Assembly (NCBI GenBank): GCA_027922465.2
Contig: BQMF02000497.1
Span: 1 to 64,000, forward strand
DNA from: Turritopsis dohrnii
Lineage: Eukaryota > Cnidaria > Hydrozoa > Anthoathecata > Oceaniidae
Direction of reading: 5' to 3'
Length of the DNA stretch: 64,000 bases
The notes under the pieces were generated by a model. It was not told the DNA's origin. It was given only the letters and a program-made list of their open reading frames with translations, and did no database searches. This document shows positions 10,401-19,500 of the stretch, in pieces. Both the position numbers and the translations under genes were made by a program. The stretch's first letter is position 1; each line of letters begins with the position of its first letter.

Positions 10401-13360
10401 CATATTTGTAAACATTAAATCTTGCAATAAACATTACTTCTTACATAGGCTCAAAAACAGGTTACACAGAAGTACGAAACATGCAAGATTGTGCTGAAGG
10501 GTTTATTGTAAATTCCGCTCTGCAATCCAATGAACCCTTGAGTATGTATTTAGAATGGCCGTTATTTATAGGGACGCTATTCTTGAAAACATAAGTGTAG
10601 TAAAACAATCTTTCGACCCTCCGTCTTGTTTCTTATTATAACAATGTTGAAATATTGAAATATTTTCATACCTCCTAGAACTGGTAGCTTTTCCAGTTGT
10701 TCCGTAGTGATGATGTGAGCCTGGAGACCACAATTCCTCAGAGTTTCGTTAACAAATACTAAAAAGTTTTCATCTTCCCAGTTCGATACGCGATGTGACA
10801 ACATGTAAGCAAAACATTCAAGAACTGGTCTCTCCTGTTTATATTGGTCAAACAGCTCCTCCACCTTTAGGTTATCACCATATAATAAAGCTTTGCAAAA
10901 TTTCTTTTTGTCCACAGATGTTTGTGCACGCAGTCGTTGATCAATAAGGTATGCAATCCAGAGCTCTGTATGAAAAAAAGCATTTTGTCAAGGGCCTAAA
11001 ATATGATATTAAGATGAAGTTCAAAATATCAAATACGCCACTCAAAAGTCCACATACTAGTGGAGAAATTCTGAAGTGGAATTATTTGTGAGTGATGTTT
11101 CCAAGTGATGTGAATTTTACTTTTGTGGAACAAAGATTATCAGGATATTTCTGTGCAACTAATTTTAAAAAAACCCCCGAAAAACCTGACAAACAACAAC
11201 CTGACTCGTAGTTATTTGAATATTGAATACACGATTTTTTTTTTATAAGCAACTTAGAATTTTGGTCAGAACTCGAGTTGCTTATTTTTCAGCCAATTTC
11301 TATATCTCGAGTTGCTTAATGGTTGCTTAAGTTTCTTAGCCTAAATTTCAGTGTTTTTACGAATAAGAGACAAAATACGGTTTAATATCAAGTCTTTAAC
11401 AGAAGAGTGCTCTTTACAACTAAAACTAATGGCAATTTTTTAAACTACGTAAAGCTATGTTTGATATCTAACATAAAAATAGTATTTGATAGTAAATAAA
11501 GGAACTTTTTGAGTGCTTTGATTTTTATGTGAAATTTATGAGTTGCTTATGTTAACATTTGTTCAGAACTGAAGTTGCTTAATATTTTTTCAAATCGAGT
11601 TCAGTTGCTTATAAACGAGTTGCTTATAAAAAAAAAATCGTGTAGTTATTTAAAGAGTTGTTATGTTTGTTTTTATTATTATCACTCGATAATAATAAGG
11701 ATGTAAACAGCCACTAATTTTTGAGGAGTTACAAAAGAAAAAAAAATGAAGAAGATAAGATGGCAGCAATAGGAAAACAATGGAAGCTGTTCTAGTGGAG
11801 AAATTCTGATGTTTTCCTTTTGTGGAACAAAGATTTTCAGGATATTTCTGTGCAATTCATTTTGAGAATTTTCATTTAAAAAAGAAAAAAACACCTGACT
11901 CACAGTTATTTGAATATTGAATAGTTATTTGAAGAGTTGTTATGTTTGTTTTTATTATTATCACTCATTGCAAGGATGTAAACAGCCACTAATTTGTATG
12001 GAGTTATAAAAGAAGAAAAAATGAAGAAGAAGAAAATGTTGATAGCAGCAATAGGAAAACAATGGATGCTCTTCTTGAAAGTGAAAACCATCATGAAATG
12101 TGATCGTCCATGGGAAAAAAAAGTACACTTTGTTTTACCGGGAAAAAATATACCGGTATTTTACCGATAAATAATGTAGTGTCGATATTAATTATAAACT
12201 AGTTATATTATCTGTAATTACCGGTAAGCAAATTGAACAATACTTTTATTGGTAAATGTACCGGTAAATCTAAATCGATCCAATTTTATTGGTAAAGTGT
12301 GAATTAATTAAAACAAGAAAAGAGCTAGTTAAAGAGCTATTATACCTAAGTTATCATTTATGGTGTTACGTTACCGTAGCCTAATAATTTGAAAATCACC
12401 ATTACGTTAGATATAACTGGTCATTGTTTTGCTATTACCTTATCGGACAAAACTTAGGCGGACAAAATTTTAGTCGGACAAAACTTAGGCGGACAAAATT
12501 TTAGTCGGACAAAACTTAGGCAGACAAAATTTTAGGCAGACAAAATTTTAGTCAGACAAAACTTAGGCGGACAAAATTCTAGTCGGACAAAAATATTAGT
12601 CGGACATAATTTTAGTCACTTCCAAAAAAATTTAGTCACTTTTGTCCGACTAATTATTTTGTCCGACTAATATTTTGGTCCTTTTTTTTGTCCGACCTGA
12701 AGCCACTTCATGCAGGCTGGATTGTAAATCTGTTTAACCACATGCAGGAAGAAGCCGAACTCATCAAAAAAGGATTCAGTGAAGCAGGAGTAAGTGAGGC
12801 TATCAATAATGCGCAATCCGTTTACGAAAGGGTCGAGAATCCCTTCAGGGAGTGAGGAAATAACATCATGAACAAAACCGTTTATGTTATTTCATCAAGA
12901 CTTACTTTAGCCACTTTGTTAAAATTGTTTATTAGTTCATTAGTTTATCCAAAAATATTTGTATTCGTTTGTGAGCAAGAAGAAAAAGATTTTTACAAAA
13001 TCATTAATATTTAAAATTCCGCACTGAAAGTGTTTAGAAAAATAATTTTGAAAAACTTGGTTTGGACAAAATATTTAGTCGGACATAATAATTAGTCGGA
13101 TAAAATTTTAGTCGGACAAAAATATTAGTCGGACAAAATTTTAGTCATCTCCAAAAAATTTAATCATTTTTGTCTGGTACAACAGTAACAATAAGAAGTT
13201 AATGAGATGTTCTATAATATACTTTTTAGCTGTTCCATATTCAAGGCTTTGTTTCTGTTGATGAGAATTCATTACACAGTAGGAAATAAAATACTACTAT
13301 TGATATATGTTCCTTACTTTGTTGGCAGCCGGCGACATCTTCCTCTTGATTTAGTGCCAT
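4406..13360 (-). CDS. Gene B: death-fold / Death / SF1-helicase-like ATPase / FN3 protein (7 exons)
   Basis: Exons in transcription order: 13360-13318, 10965-10672, 10055-9756, 7594-5096, 4956-4935, 4857-4558, 4445-4406. All introns are GT-AG and the total is 3498 nt, giving 1165 aa. Layout: short N-terminus (MALNQEEDVAGCQQK), death-fold-like domain (about 15-112), Death domain (113-212), P-loop helicase-like region (213-1045), FN3 (1053-1152), short S/T tail. The order and phases match gene A except that the ATPase exon is inserted and the HEPN-like exon is absent. Death domain plus P-loop NTPase recalls NLR-type receptors, but the ATPase is SF1-like rather than NACHT or NB-ARC. I infer an innate-immunity or cell-death role. 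The first exon has a good ATG context but also an acceptor-like AG 16 nt upstream of the ATG, so a fusion with gene A is possible. Confidence 0.7.
4558..4857 (-). CDS. Gene B exon 6: fibronectin type III domain
   Basis: 300 nt, acceptor TCTTTAG|G and donor AAAAG|GTATACC, phase 2 to phase 2. FN3 features: PEPVQDLQG, IELTWVHPE, EEYDVLHP, YKFVIQAISKYGG, APAEIYY. The length and splice phases equal those of gene A exon 6. FN3 domains are usually ligand or partner-binding modules; here it sits C-terminal to the ATPase, probably in the same cytoplasmic protein unless a membrane segment has been missed. Confidence 0.85.
4935..4956 (-). CDS. Gene B exon 5: 22-nt micro-exon
   Basis: Between GATGTAG|GA and TTCAG|GTTTTG, encoding TVFDVF with phase 1 entry and phase 2 exit. 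Without it the ATPase exon (phase 1 out) cannot join the FN3 exon (phase 2 in). It matches the VFGV micro-exon of gene A by place, phase and partial sequence. An alternative acceptor 6 nt further on also keeps frame. Confidence 0.42.
5096..7594 (-). CDS. Gene B exon 4: superfamily-1 helicase-like P-loop ATPase
   Basis: A single 2499-nt exon, phase 1 to phase 1 (TTTTAG|TT to CCAA|GTAAG). It carries a Walker A motif, GGYGTGKS (protein residues about 521-528), a Walker B, LIVDELDAE (about 632-640), and downstream SF1-type blocks: LTLSMRTTKQVSKII (motif IV-like), ILTDYTGCRGLECSELVVL (motif V-like, compare T..KGLEF) and ISRCTDHLVLIVP (motif VI-like, with the Arg). The 280 residues before Walker A are not recognised; they contain FDYVKQCIFIVHY, which could be a nuclease- or sensor-type beta core. 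The arrangement is reminiscent of helicase regions in Schlafen-like and DUF2075-like proteins. This is a family-level impression only. The part between Walker B and motif V includes a low-complexity acidic/Ser linker. Neighbouring Death and FN3 exons place it in a signalling protein and not in DNA repair. Confidence 0.85.
8215..9056 (+). pseudogene. Decayed LTR-retrotransposon gag with CCHC zinc knuckle
   Basis: From 8395 the frame starts MAVATFGRMPPKLDP, then a GAA-rich microsatellite has shifted it; the next frame continues EEEAFIEWAEQLDDYI. At 8861 a zinc knuckle CHKCGRQNHFRKAC is intact. Upstream, AATAAAACTG followed by a CATTGGTGATGAG run (8338-8378) looks like an LTR end and primer-binding region. 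No protease, RT or second LTR was found. It lies in the gene B intron between the Death and ATPase exons. Gag start and knuckle resemble Gypsy-type elements; the element is dead. Confidence 0.65.
9756..10055 (-). CDS. Gene B exon 3: Death domain
   Basis: 300 nt, phase 1 to phase 1, acceptor TGATAG|AC and donor CAAG|GTATAG. The Death-domain pattern reads FTEIFDQISTRLPSLQRVIG, IRMDYPDD, LYQVLCKWRES, TTWAYLKKVLTYL, VVADIDQ. It is clearly paralogous to gene A exon 4; the usual Trp of helix 2 is present in A (YLWRV) but replaced here (SLQRV). The next intron contains a decayed LTR retrotransposon gag. Confidence 0.85.
10672..10965 (-). CDS. Gene B exon 2: death-fold-like helical domain
   Basis: 294 nt, phase 1 to phase 1, acceptor CATACAG|AG and donor GGAG|GTATGA. 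It begins LWIAYLIDQRLR, then DKKKFCKALLYG, PVLECFAYMLSHRVS, FLVFVNETLRNC, and ends KLPVLG. The blocks line up with gene A exon 3 throughout, including both exon edges. The family is not recognised beyond an all-helical, death-fold-like character. Confidence 0.75.
11053..12075. repeat. Tandem duplication of a roughly 285-bp unit, first copy interrupted by a MITE
   Basis: Unit part 1 at 11053-11229 (TAGTGGAGAAATTCTGA ... TTTGAATATTGAATA) recurs at 11790-11929, and part 2 at 11643-11788 (TAGTTATTT.AAGAGTTGTT ...) recurs at 11928-12075. In the second copy the two parts are directly joined; in the first the element at 11230-11642 separates them. All of this is inside a gene B intron. Confidence 0.75.
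11230..11642. mobile_element. TA-flanked MITE (413 bp), Tc1/mariner-like target
   Basis: Terminal inverted repeats start CACGATTTTTTTTTTATAAG and are flanked by TA on both sides. The uninterrupted sister copy at 11928 shows a single TA at the joint, so TA is the target duplication. There is no transposase. The interior contains repeated GAGTTGCTTA or AGTTGCTTAA motifs that also occur in the terminal repeat. A related element lies at 49206-49661 and a fragment at about 29053-29135. Confidence 0.8.
12128..12300. repeat. ACCGGTA-motif cluster
   Basis: Repeated ACCGGTA, TACCGATA and TTGGTAAA motifs in both orientations over about 170 bp. Probably a small element or degenerate satellite; no boundaries found. 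Confidence 0.35.
12443..13180 (+). mobile_element. Iteron-rich element with a captured transposase C-terminus
   Basis: The left block (12443-12690) is made of tandem units of about 31 bp, TCGGACAAAACTTAG plus GCGGACAAAATTTTAG, ending in inverted copies. The right block (13060-13180) carries the same TCGGACAAAATTTTAG motif and closes with the same CCAAAAAA-TTTA-TCA sequence as the left block. Between them lies a coding remnant (12700-12855). The structure is that of a non-autonomous DNA element with subterminal repeats; the superfamily is not settled. Confidence 0.55.
12700..12855 (+). pseudogene. C-terminal fragment of a DDE_1 (pogo/Tigger/jerky-like) transposase
   Basis: A 51-codon frame ends in a stop and reads KPLHAGWIVNLFNHMQ, then IKKGFSEAGVSEAI. 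The LKPLHA.WI....HM and later GF..AG...AI pattern is what I know from the C-terminus of CENP-B/pogo-type DDE_1 transposases. The frame extends one or two codons upstream and then meets repeat sequence. Too short for certainty. Confidence 0.45.
13318..13360 (-). CDS. Gene B exon 1 (start exon, or internal exon of an A-B fusion)
   Basis: Reads MALNQEEDVAGCQQ and ends at a good donor (CAAA|GTAAGG) in phase 1, which joins the LWIAYLID exon at 10965 with a Lys at the junction. The ATG has A at -3 and G at +4. Upstream, TTATCTTAG|CTTCTGC (exon start 13374) forms a possible acceptor, and the frame stays open back to it. This could be a 5'UTR splice site, or an internal junction fed by the tail exon of gene A. 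Confidence 0.5.
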
Positions 13361-15206
13361 GATGAAAGCAGAAGCTAAGATAAAAGTTAACCAAATCAGT
13401 TTTCCATTATTTTAAAAATCAAGTAGGTATAAGGGGTTACATAAAAAAACTTGCTTTTTTATTGAATTTCTTGCAAACTTACTTTATATCCAACTATTTA
13501 TACCAGATTTACTATGCACATAATTCTGTTATTTCTAATTCTAATATGCATCCTCACCTTCATCCGCTTTCAAATTATCAATGATTTTGTCCAATGTTTA
13601 CATGCACTTGTATAGTTCAAAATTTCATAAAAATTTGGGTAAAGATCAATTGATTGGTGACTATTCTTCAAATAAGAAACTGTTGGCAAAGGTCAATTTT
13701 TAACCTACTTAAAATTGTTGATTAATTATGTAATTCAGGCAGTTTGCGAAAAAATATACCTTTGCAATATAGGTGAACGTAGGGCTTGACATAAAGGAAT
13801 CCCTACCGCGCAACTAATCGCGTGCCTAAATTGACAACAACAAATTGGCCTGCACGATTCCAAGTTTCGTTACAAATGATGGAATTTTATTTATTGAAGT
13901 CGGGGGACAAGTTAACCAGTGAACCCCAAACACTGGAGGCATTGCAGCCCTTATCTTCGACTTCAGTGCATATTAATGCTTTCTTTTTTTTAACTATGAG
14001 TTCTTTGTGTTTTATTGATGTAAAACGTGAAAATTCAATTAACAAAATACATCTTTGTTAGTTAACACAAAACAACTATATAAACTATATAATAACAACC
14101 ACTCAGCATAATTTCATCTTCATATAACTAGAATGAATTAACAAATTTCCTGAATTGATCTGTGTACAGACATTGTTTGCAAAAATATTTTGAACTAACA
14201 AAACCCTTTGTTTGAAAGACTTTTGAAAGTTACTATGATTTTTGAACATTATTTCCTATTTATTAAAATGAAGTAAGAATATTTTTTTTTCTATTATATT
14301 TTTCTATAATCCAATTGTTATAATTTCAATAATGTAAAATCTTGCGCAATGTCTTTTCGAACTTGATCATCAAAAGATCTGGTAATAAAGCTGCTTTTAA
14401 GTTTTCGTTTCGAGGGTGTTATGAAATTAACAAAGCTATTCATGACATCTTTGTTATGTATGTTTTCTGAGAAAGAAGTCTGGTAAGAGAAAACCACTCT
14501 AAAATATATAATCATTCCTTTTGATAGATATTAACTATAAATCGCTCAGATAAATCGTTGTTTATCAAAGCTGGGCGAATGAATCATCTCTTGGATTGAA
14601 CTTGGACGTGTGTTTGCGTGCGCGCGAGTGATCACACGCCTTTTATGACAAGGCCTGTGTATACCGGGTGAGTCAAAAAAATGGACCAATGTTTCACAAA
14701 AAATATTTTTCGATTGAATAATTATGAAAGATAGTTATTTTTATTTCTGAATAGAGGAATCCTTTACCTATATTTTGGTGTATCACTTTTCTTATTTGAT
14801 TGAGTAGAAACAAAAATTATAGACAAAAAGCTGGAAGCGGTCCTGGTAAAAATCTTTGAAAAATGGACAAAAAAGCCAAACAAAATATTCCTGCGAAACT
14901 CTTTGATTAAATTTGATAATTTAATTGAAAAGGCTATGGAGATTGAAAGAAAGGACACAGTTTGTCTAATCACCTCTTTACCAATATTTACCCTAGCAAA
15001 CTGGATGCATACGCAAACGCTTTGTTGTACGGAGTTGCGGCATTTCTCAGTGAATAAAGTTTTAAGAAAATGTTGAAAAAAGTTTGATCTTTTCTGAACT
15101 TAATTATTGGGAATAAATGATTTAACTGTTCCTGCATTGAGCACAAGTCGACCTTTCGTCTCTATGCAGGAGCACATGGTTCTCCTCTTCGTGTTTATAC
15201 GCACTA

Positions 15207-16070
15207 CAGTGTGTTTCAAAACTTTGGCTTCAAAAATTTTCATGGCATTCTTGAAGAAAATATTCACTTAATTTTTATAAATTTTATATCGATTGGAATC
15301 CTTATTTTTGGTCTTTCTCGTGATGTAACTTTTGTAGGAAATGGAAAAGTACTGTGTGTATCAAAATGTCTTATCCACCAACTTTCAAGGCGTATATTTC
15401 ATTACATGTCTGAAAAAATATAGTGAATTTTATATCACAAGAAAGAGCTTTTCATGCTCCATCCGTTAATGTAAAATGTTTGCCAAAATATTTGTTCTTC
15501 GAAAAGATATTGAAGAAAAACTCAACGATTTGGCTCATTAAATTCTTAAAAGTCAATTAACTGACATGCTAATGACTTTTTAGTGGTGTAATTTTCTTTT
15601 GTTGTGCTGATGAAACTTTTAGAAAATTTTAAGTATAACTTTGCAAATCAATTTCCCATAACAACTAATCTCAAAAATTTCAAATAAATTTTTTTTACTG
15701 TGTGATGATTTTTAATGTTTTTATTGTGTTTACAAATGACCTTCATTGTCTTCATTGGTTCATTAAATTCTTAAAAGTCAATTAAGTCATTAATTGACTT
15801 TTAAGAATTTAATGAACCAAATCGTTGAGTTTTTCTTCAATATCTTTTCGAAGAACAAATATTTTGGCAAACATTTGATATTAACGGATAGAGCGTGAAA
15901 AGCTCTTTCTTGTGATATAAAATTCACAATATTTTATCAGACATGTAAGGAGATATACGCCTTGAAAGTTGGTGGATAAGACATTTTGATACACACTGTA
16001 GAAGAAGAAAATCGAAAAAATTAAGTTTGGAAAAATTCATTAATTTCTTAACGATCAATTAAGATGTTTA
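15207..16070. mobile_element. Mariner-like MITE copy (TACAGTGTGTTTCAAAA family), interrupted
   Basis: Starts at TA|CAGTGTGTTTCAAAA and its interior (GTGATGTAACTTTTGTAGGAA ... ATTTCTTAACGATCAA) is shared with 52667-52820. The copy is split at 15351 by the element 15352-15998. The right end was not fixed. Located between the last exon of gene A and the first exon of gene B. Confidence 0.55.
15352..15998. mobile_element. TA-flanked foldback MITE (647 bp) with about 200-bp inverted arms
   Basis: The ends are CTGTGTGTATCAAAATGTC and its near-exact inverse, flanked by TA (15350-15351 and 15999-16000). The arms run about 15352-15560 and 15790-15998 and stay similar over their whole length, including the block AACGATTTGG.TCATTAAATTC. 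The interrupted flanks appear uninterrupted at 52746-52747 (GGAAATGGAAAAGTAGAAG). No transposase. Confidence 0.8.
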
Positions 16071-16417
16071 ACAATAACAGCAATTTCTGAAAACAAAAAC
16101 AGTTATGAAACAATTTTTGATCACCTTCACTTTAACAAAGCCAATGTTACGCACGCTTGAAAAAATTGTACGTCAGCAATTACTTTAATTGAGAGTCTCA
16201 GATGTCACATAACGGCATAAAAGATTTTGCACCTTCAAACAATAAAGATACGATTGAAACTAATGATTTTTTCCGAACGATTTCATCTTTCCATTCTTGA
16301 CATTATTACTTTGTAATAGGTCAATTCTGACTGAACAAAAACTTAGAAAGTTTTAGAGAATTACCTGATTTCATACCGTTATCAATTATCATACCTCATT
16401 TAATCAATAATTTGAAG

Positions 16418-16565
16418 CTAAATATTAAACAGCTCGTCGGAATGAACATTTAAAAAAACAAAAACGTATAAAAAAGAGACGAACAAAGTCATACTGTGGT
16501 ATTTCTTAGAAGGAACAGATATGGTTGATGGAGCTGATGTTGGCGTAGACGAGTGTGGTGGTTGG
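16418..16565 (-). CDS. Gene A exon 7: Ser/Thr/Pro tail with hydrophobic end
   Basis: After acceptor TATAG|CCAACC the frame reads NQPPHSSTPTSAPST and continues through VPSKKYHS into MTLFVSFLYVFVFLNV, ending at a stop at 16420-16418. The gene B counterpart (4445-4406) starts SQPSNTETTSSVS and stops at once, so this is probably the terminal exon. The hydrophobic stretch could be a membrane segment, or it could be intron read in frame: a possible donor CACA|GTATGA at 16495 would remove it and connect in frame to the exon at 13374-13318. Confidence 0.5.
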
Positions 16566-19500
16566 CTATAAAGGAAAAGATCCAATTGTAAGGGTTTTGA
16601 ATAATTTCCAAGAAAGATACTTCAACACTGGAAAAAGAAAGAATGTGCTCTTACTTTGAAATGGTACTACAGGAGTAATATGTCTCAGCTGGTTCAGAGA
16701 GTAAACCTCCGTAAACACTGATGGCTTGTACTTTAAATTTGTATGAGAATTCTTTTTCGACAGGTAACTGTATTTTGTTGTCATAAAAATTTGGATGAAT
16801 GACTTCATATTCTTCCTCCGCTTGTAATGTACTTCTTGACAATTTTGTTCTTGCCACTTGAAACTTATTGCCTCGATGATTCCAGGAGAGTTCTATTAAT
16901 CCTTCTGATATTGCTTCCACCTGGAGATCTTTCACAGATTCTGGCTGTATGAAGCTAATAAAAATAATATAAATCAAAAAAATCTACAGTTTCAACTTAA
17001 ATTTCAACTACATCTAGATAGTAAAATAAATCACAGGAAGTTTCAAAAAAGCTTATCAATGGGAACATATAAGTACTTTCATTGTTAGTCCAAACTCAAT
17101 AGACTCTCTAGTGCTGAAGAAAGTGACTCTGAGACAAAATTATTGTTGGAAGACCCTATAACTGACCTGAGACAGTAATGTACCAGCTTAATGATTACCC
17201 AGTATCAATTGGGAAAATATCAAGAAGGGTTGCAAGTTCATCAAAACGTCAAAAAGATTTCGACATTTGGTACAGAGTATCACTTGCATATCTGGGGCTG
17301 AGCACATACCCTACTGACTGCCAAGATCACAGTCTGCATTTACAATCCCACACTGAATCCTAGAAACCATTCTCCAGATTAACTGTACCAAAATGCATGA
17401 CACACTAGCTATGAACACGGTATTGGAAAGCCAAGGAGGAAAAAGAAACTGCCATGAAACAAACAAATAGTAATTTTTTTGTCTTCTGTTCTCCTTTAAT
17501 AAATTTAAATGAAGTTCAAACATCAAATACATTGAAGCATATGAATATACCTGACAACAGGGACACCAAACACATCTGAAATACAAAAGAATTGAATTGC
17601 ATGCATATGTGCAATAAGGGCAATTTTTGTTCATAGAGAATTAAAGACATTTTAAATAAACAAATACCTTGCTCGATATCTGCTACAAGATTATTTTCAC
17701 CAAAATATATCAACAGCTCCTTTAGATATGCCCATGTGACGTTTGAAGATCCATTTGATTCATACCAAGCAGTCAACACTTGAAACATCCTTTCTCTCTC
17801 ATCGCCACTATGATTAATTCTGATGACCTGCGTCTTAGCATATTCTATTAAGAAGTGAGCAAGAACTCTCCATAAATAGGGCACTCTTGATGAAATCATT
17901 GTGAACATTCTTTGTAGTACTTCAAACTGCTTGTCTCCATTTCCCAAGTTGTCCTCAGCCATAGTGCCTATCCAAAGAAAACATTGAAAAAACATTATCA
18001 GCTTTCTCAATAATTTGTCTCAAATTAACCTTTTTTTGTTTTGAGAAAAATAAAGAAAGAATGCACATTAATAAAACAATGTTATTCTTTGGCTTCGTTG
18101 ATCAAATTAATTTATTGAAATTATTGGAAGATGTACCTTGTAAAACTGGCAGCTTGAGTAGCTGATCTTCAGTGATTTGATGAGCCTGAAGATTGCATTT
18201 CTTCAGAGTGTTGTTAACAAAGTCTAAAAACACTTCATCATCACCGTTTGATACCTGCTGTGCTAACATGTAAGATATACATTCAAGAACTGGTCTGTCT
18301 TCCTGCCCACTGTATCTGCTAAAGATTTCCTTTACTCTGTCGTTATCGGCAAGCATCAAGGCTTTGCAAAATTTCTTTTTGTCGAGCAATTTTTCATCCA
18401 AAAGTTTATGATCAACTAAATACGCAATCCATAGCACTATAACACAAACAAAATTATCAAATAAGTTTGATAACAGCTTTAAAGATGAAAATAATAATAA
18501 GTCTGAGCATGCCACTGGTCCGATATATGTTTCCCAAAGATCAACTAGAATCATTTAGATGACGAAAAAAACAAGGCATACAAATCATTAACTTTGTGAA
18601 GGTTTCCTCTTAGAAAACCTGCTTACTTAGGTCATTAGACAAAATAGTAGCTACATTATGTGCATACATGTGCATGGATGATGCAAATGTGACGAAAAGT
18701 AATAGGTTGACACCATGGCCTGGGAAAATCTGGACCCTGAACTCGTCTAATGCCCTGAAGTGTATAGAAAAGTCTCAAAAATACTGACAGTTGGCAAGGA
18801 TAACCAGATGTAACTGAACGAAACTGAATATCGATCAAATAGGTACAAATAGCGATGGTTGACAACCGAGTGCCCAGAGATGATAGGAAAAGGATCAGTA
18901 CATCCTCTTGCACTGGGAATAGTGAAAAACCATTGTTAAAGCAGAAACGCTTAGATAGGTAAAGCTGTGTTTCAAGTGGTTTAGTTGATGAAGCCAAAGC
19001 GTGCAACTGATAAAAAGCTACTGCAGCGGTAGGATCGACCATACCAGAGGATTGACTTTGGTAGGCAGAGGATTCGCCATGGTGCACACTGTGCAAATAC
19101 GCCTCACCTGGAAACGAGAAAGAAAGTCAGCGGCAGCATCAAAACGACCTGGCACGTGCCGTAATAATTTTGCTGTGATAATTCTGCCACTGGAAACGCC
19201 AATTTACTACTGCTGTGACGATGGTAAAGAGTTTCTTGGCCATGGTAATGAGATGAGATGGCCAAGTCTCACTGAACCAATGGGGACCCCAAAAACAGCC
19301 ACGAAACCACAACCAGAAGCATCAGTGTACAAGGACATGACCACTGAAGTGATAGGCTCCAACTGAAAGAGGCAGACTCCATCCCAATTGATCCACCACT
19401 GGATATCGGCCCAAGCTTCAGCATTCAAATAAATATGGTGATTGAGAGGTGAAATCAAAGTAGATAAATCAATCAACCTTCGTAACAAAATTCGTCCTGG

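Noticed and set aside
14764..15060. Plus-strand stretch reading DKKLEAVLVKIFEKWTKK, considered as a Tc1-like transposase remnant
   Set aside because: No helix-turn-helix or DDE motif could be supported and the frame breaks; the nearby GGGTGAGTCAAAAAAATGG is at most a possible element end.
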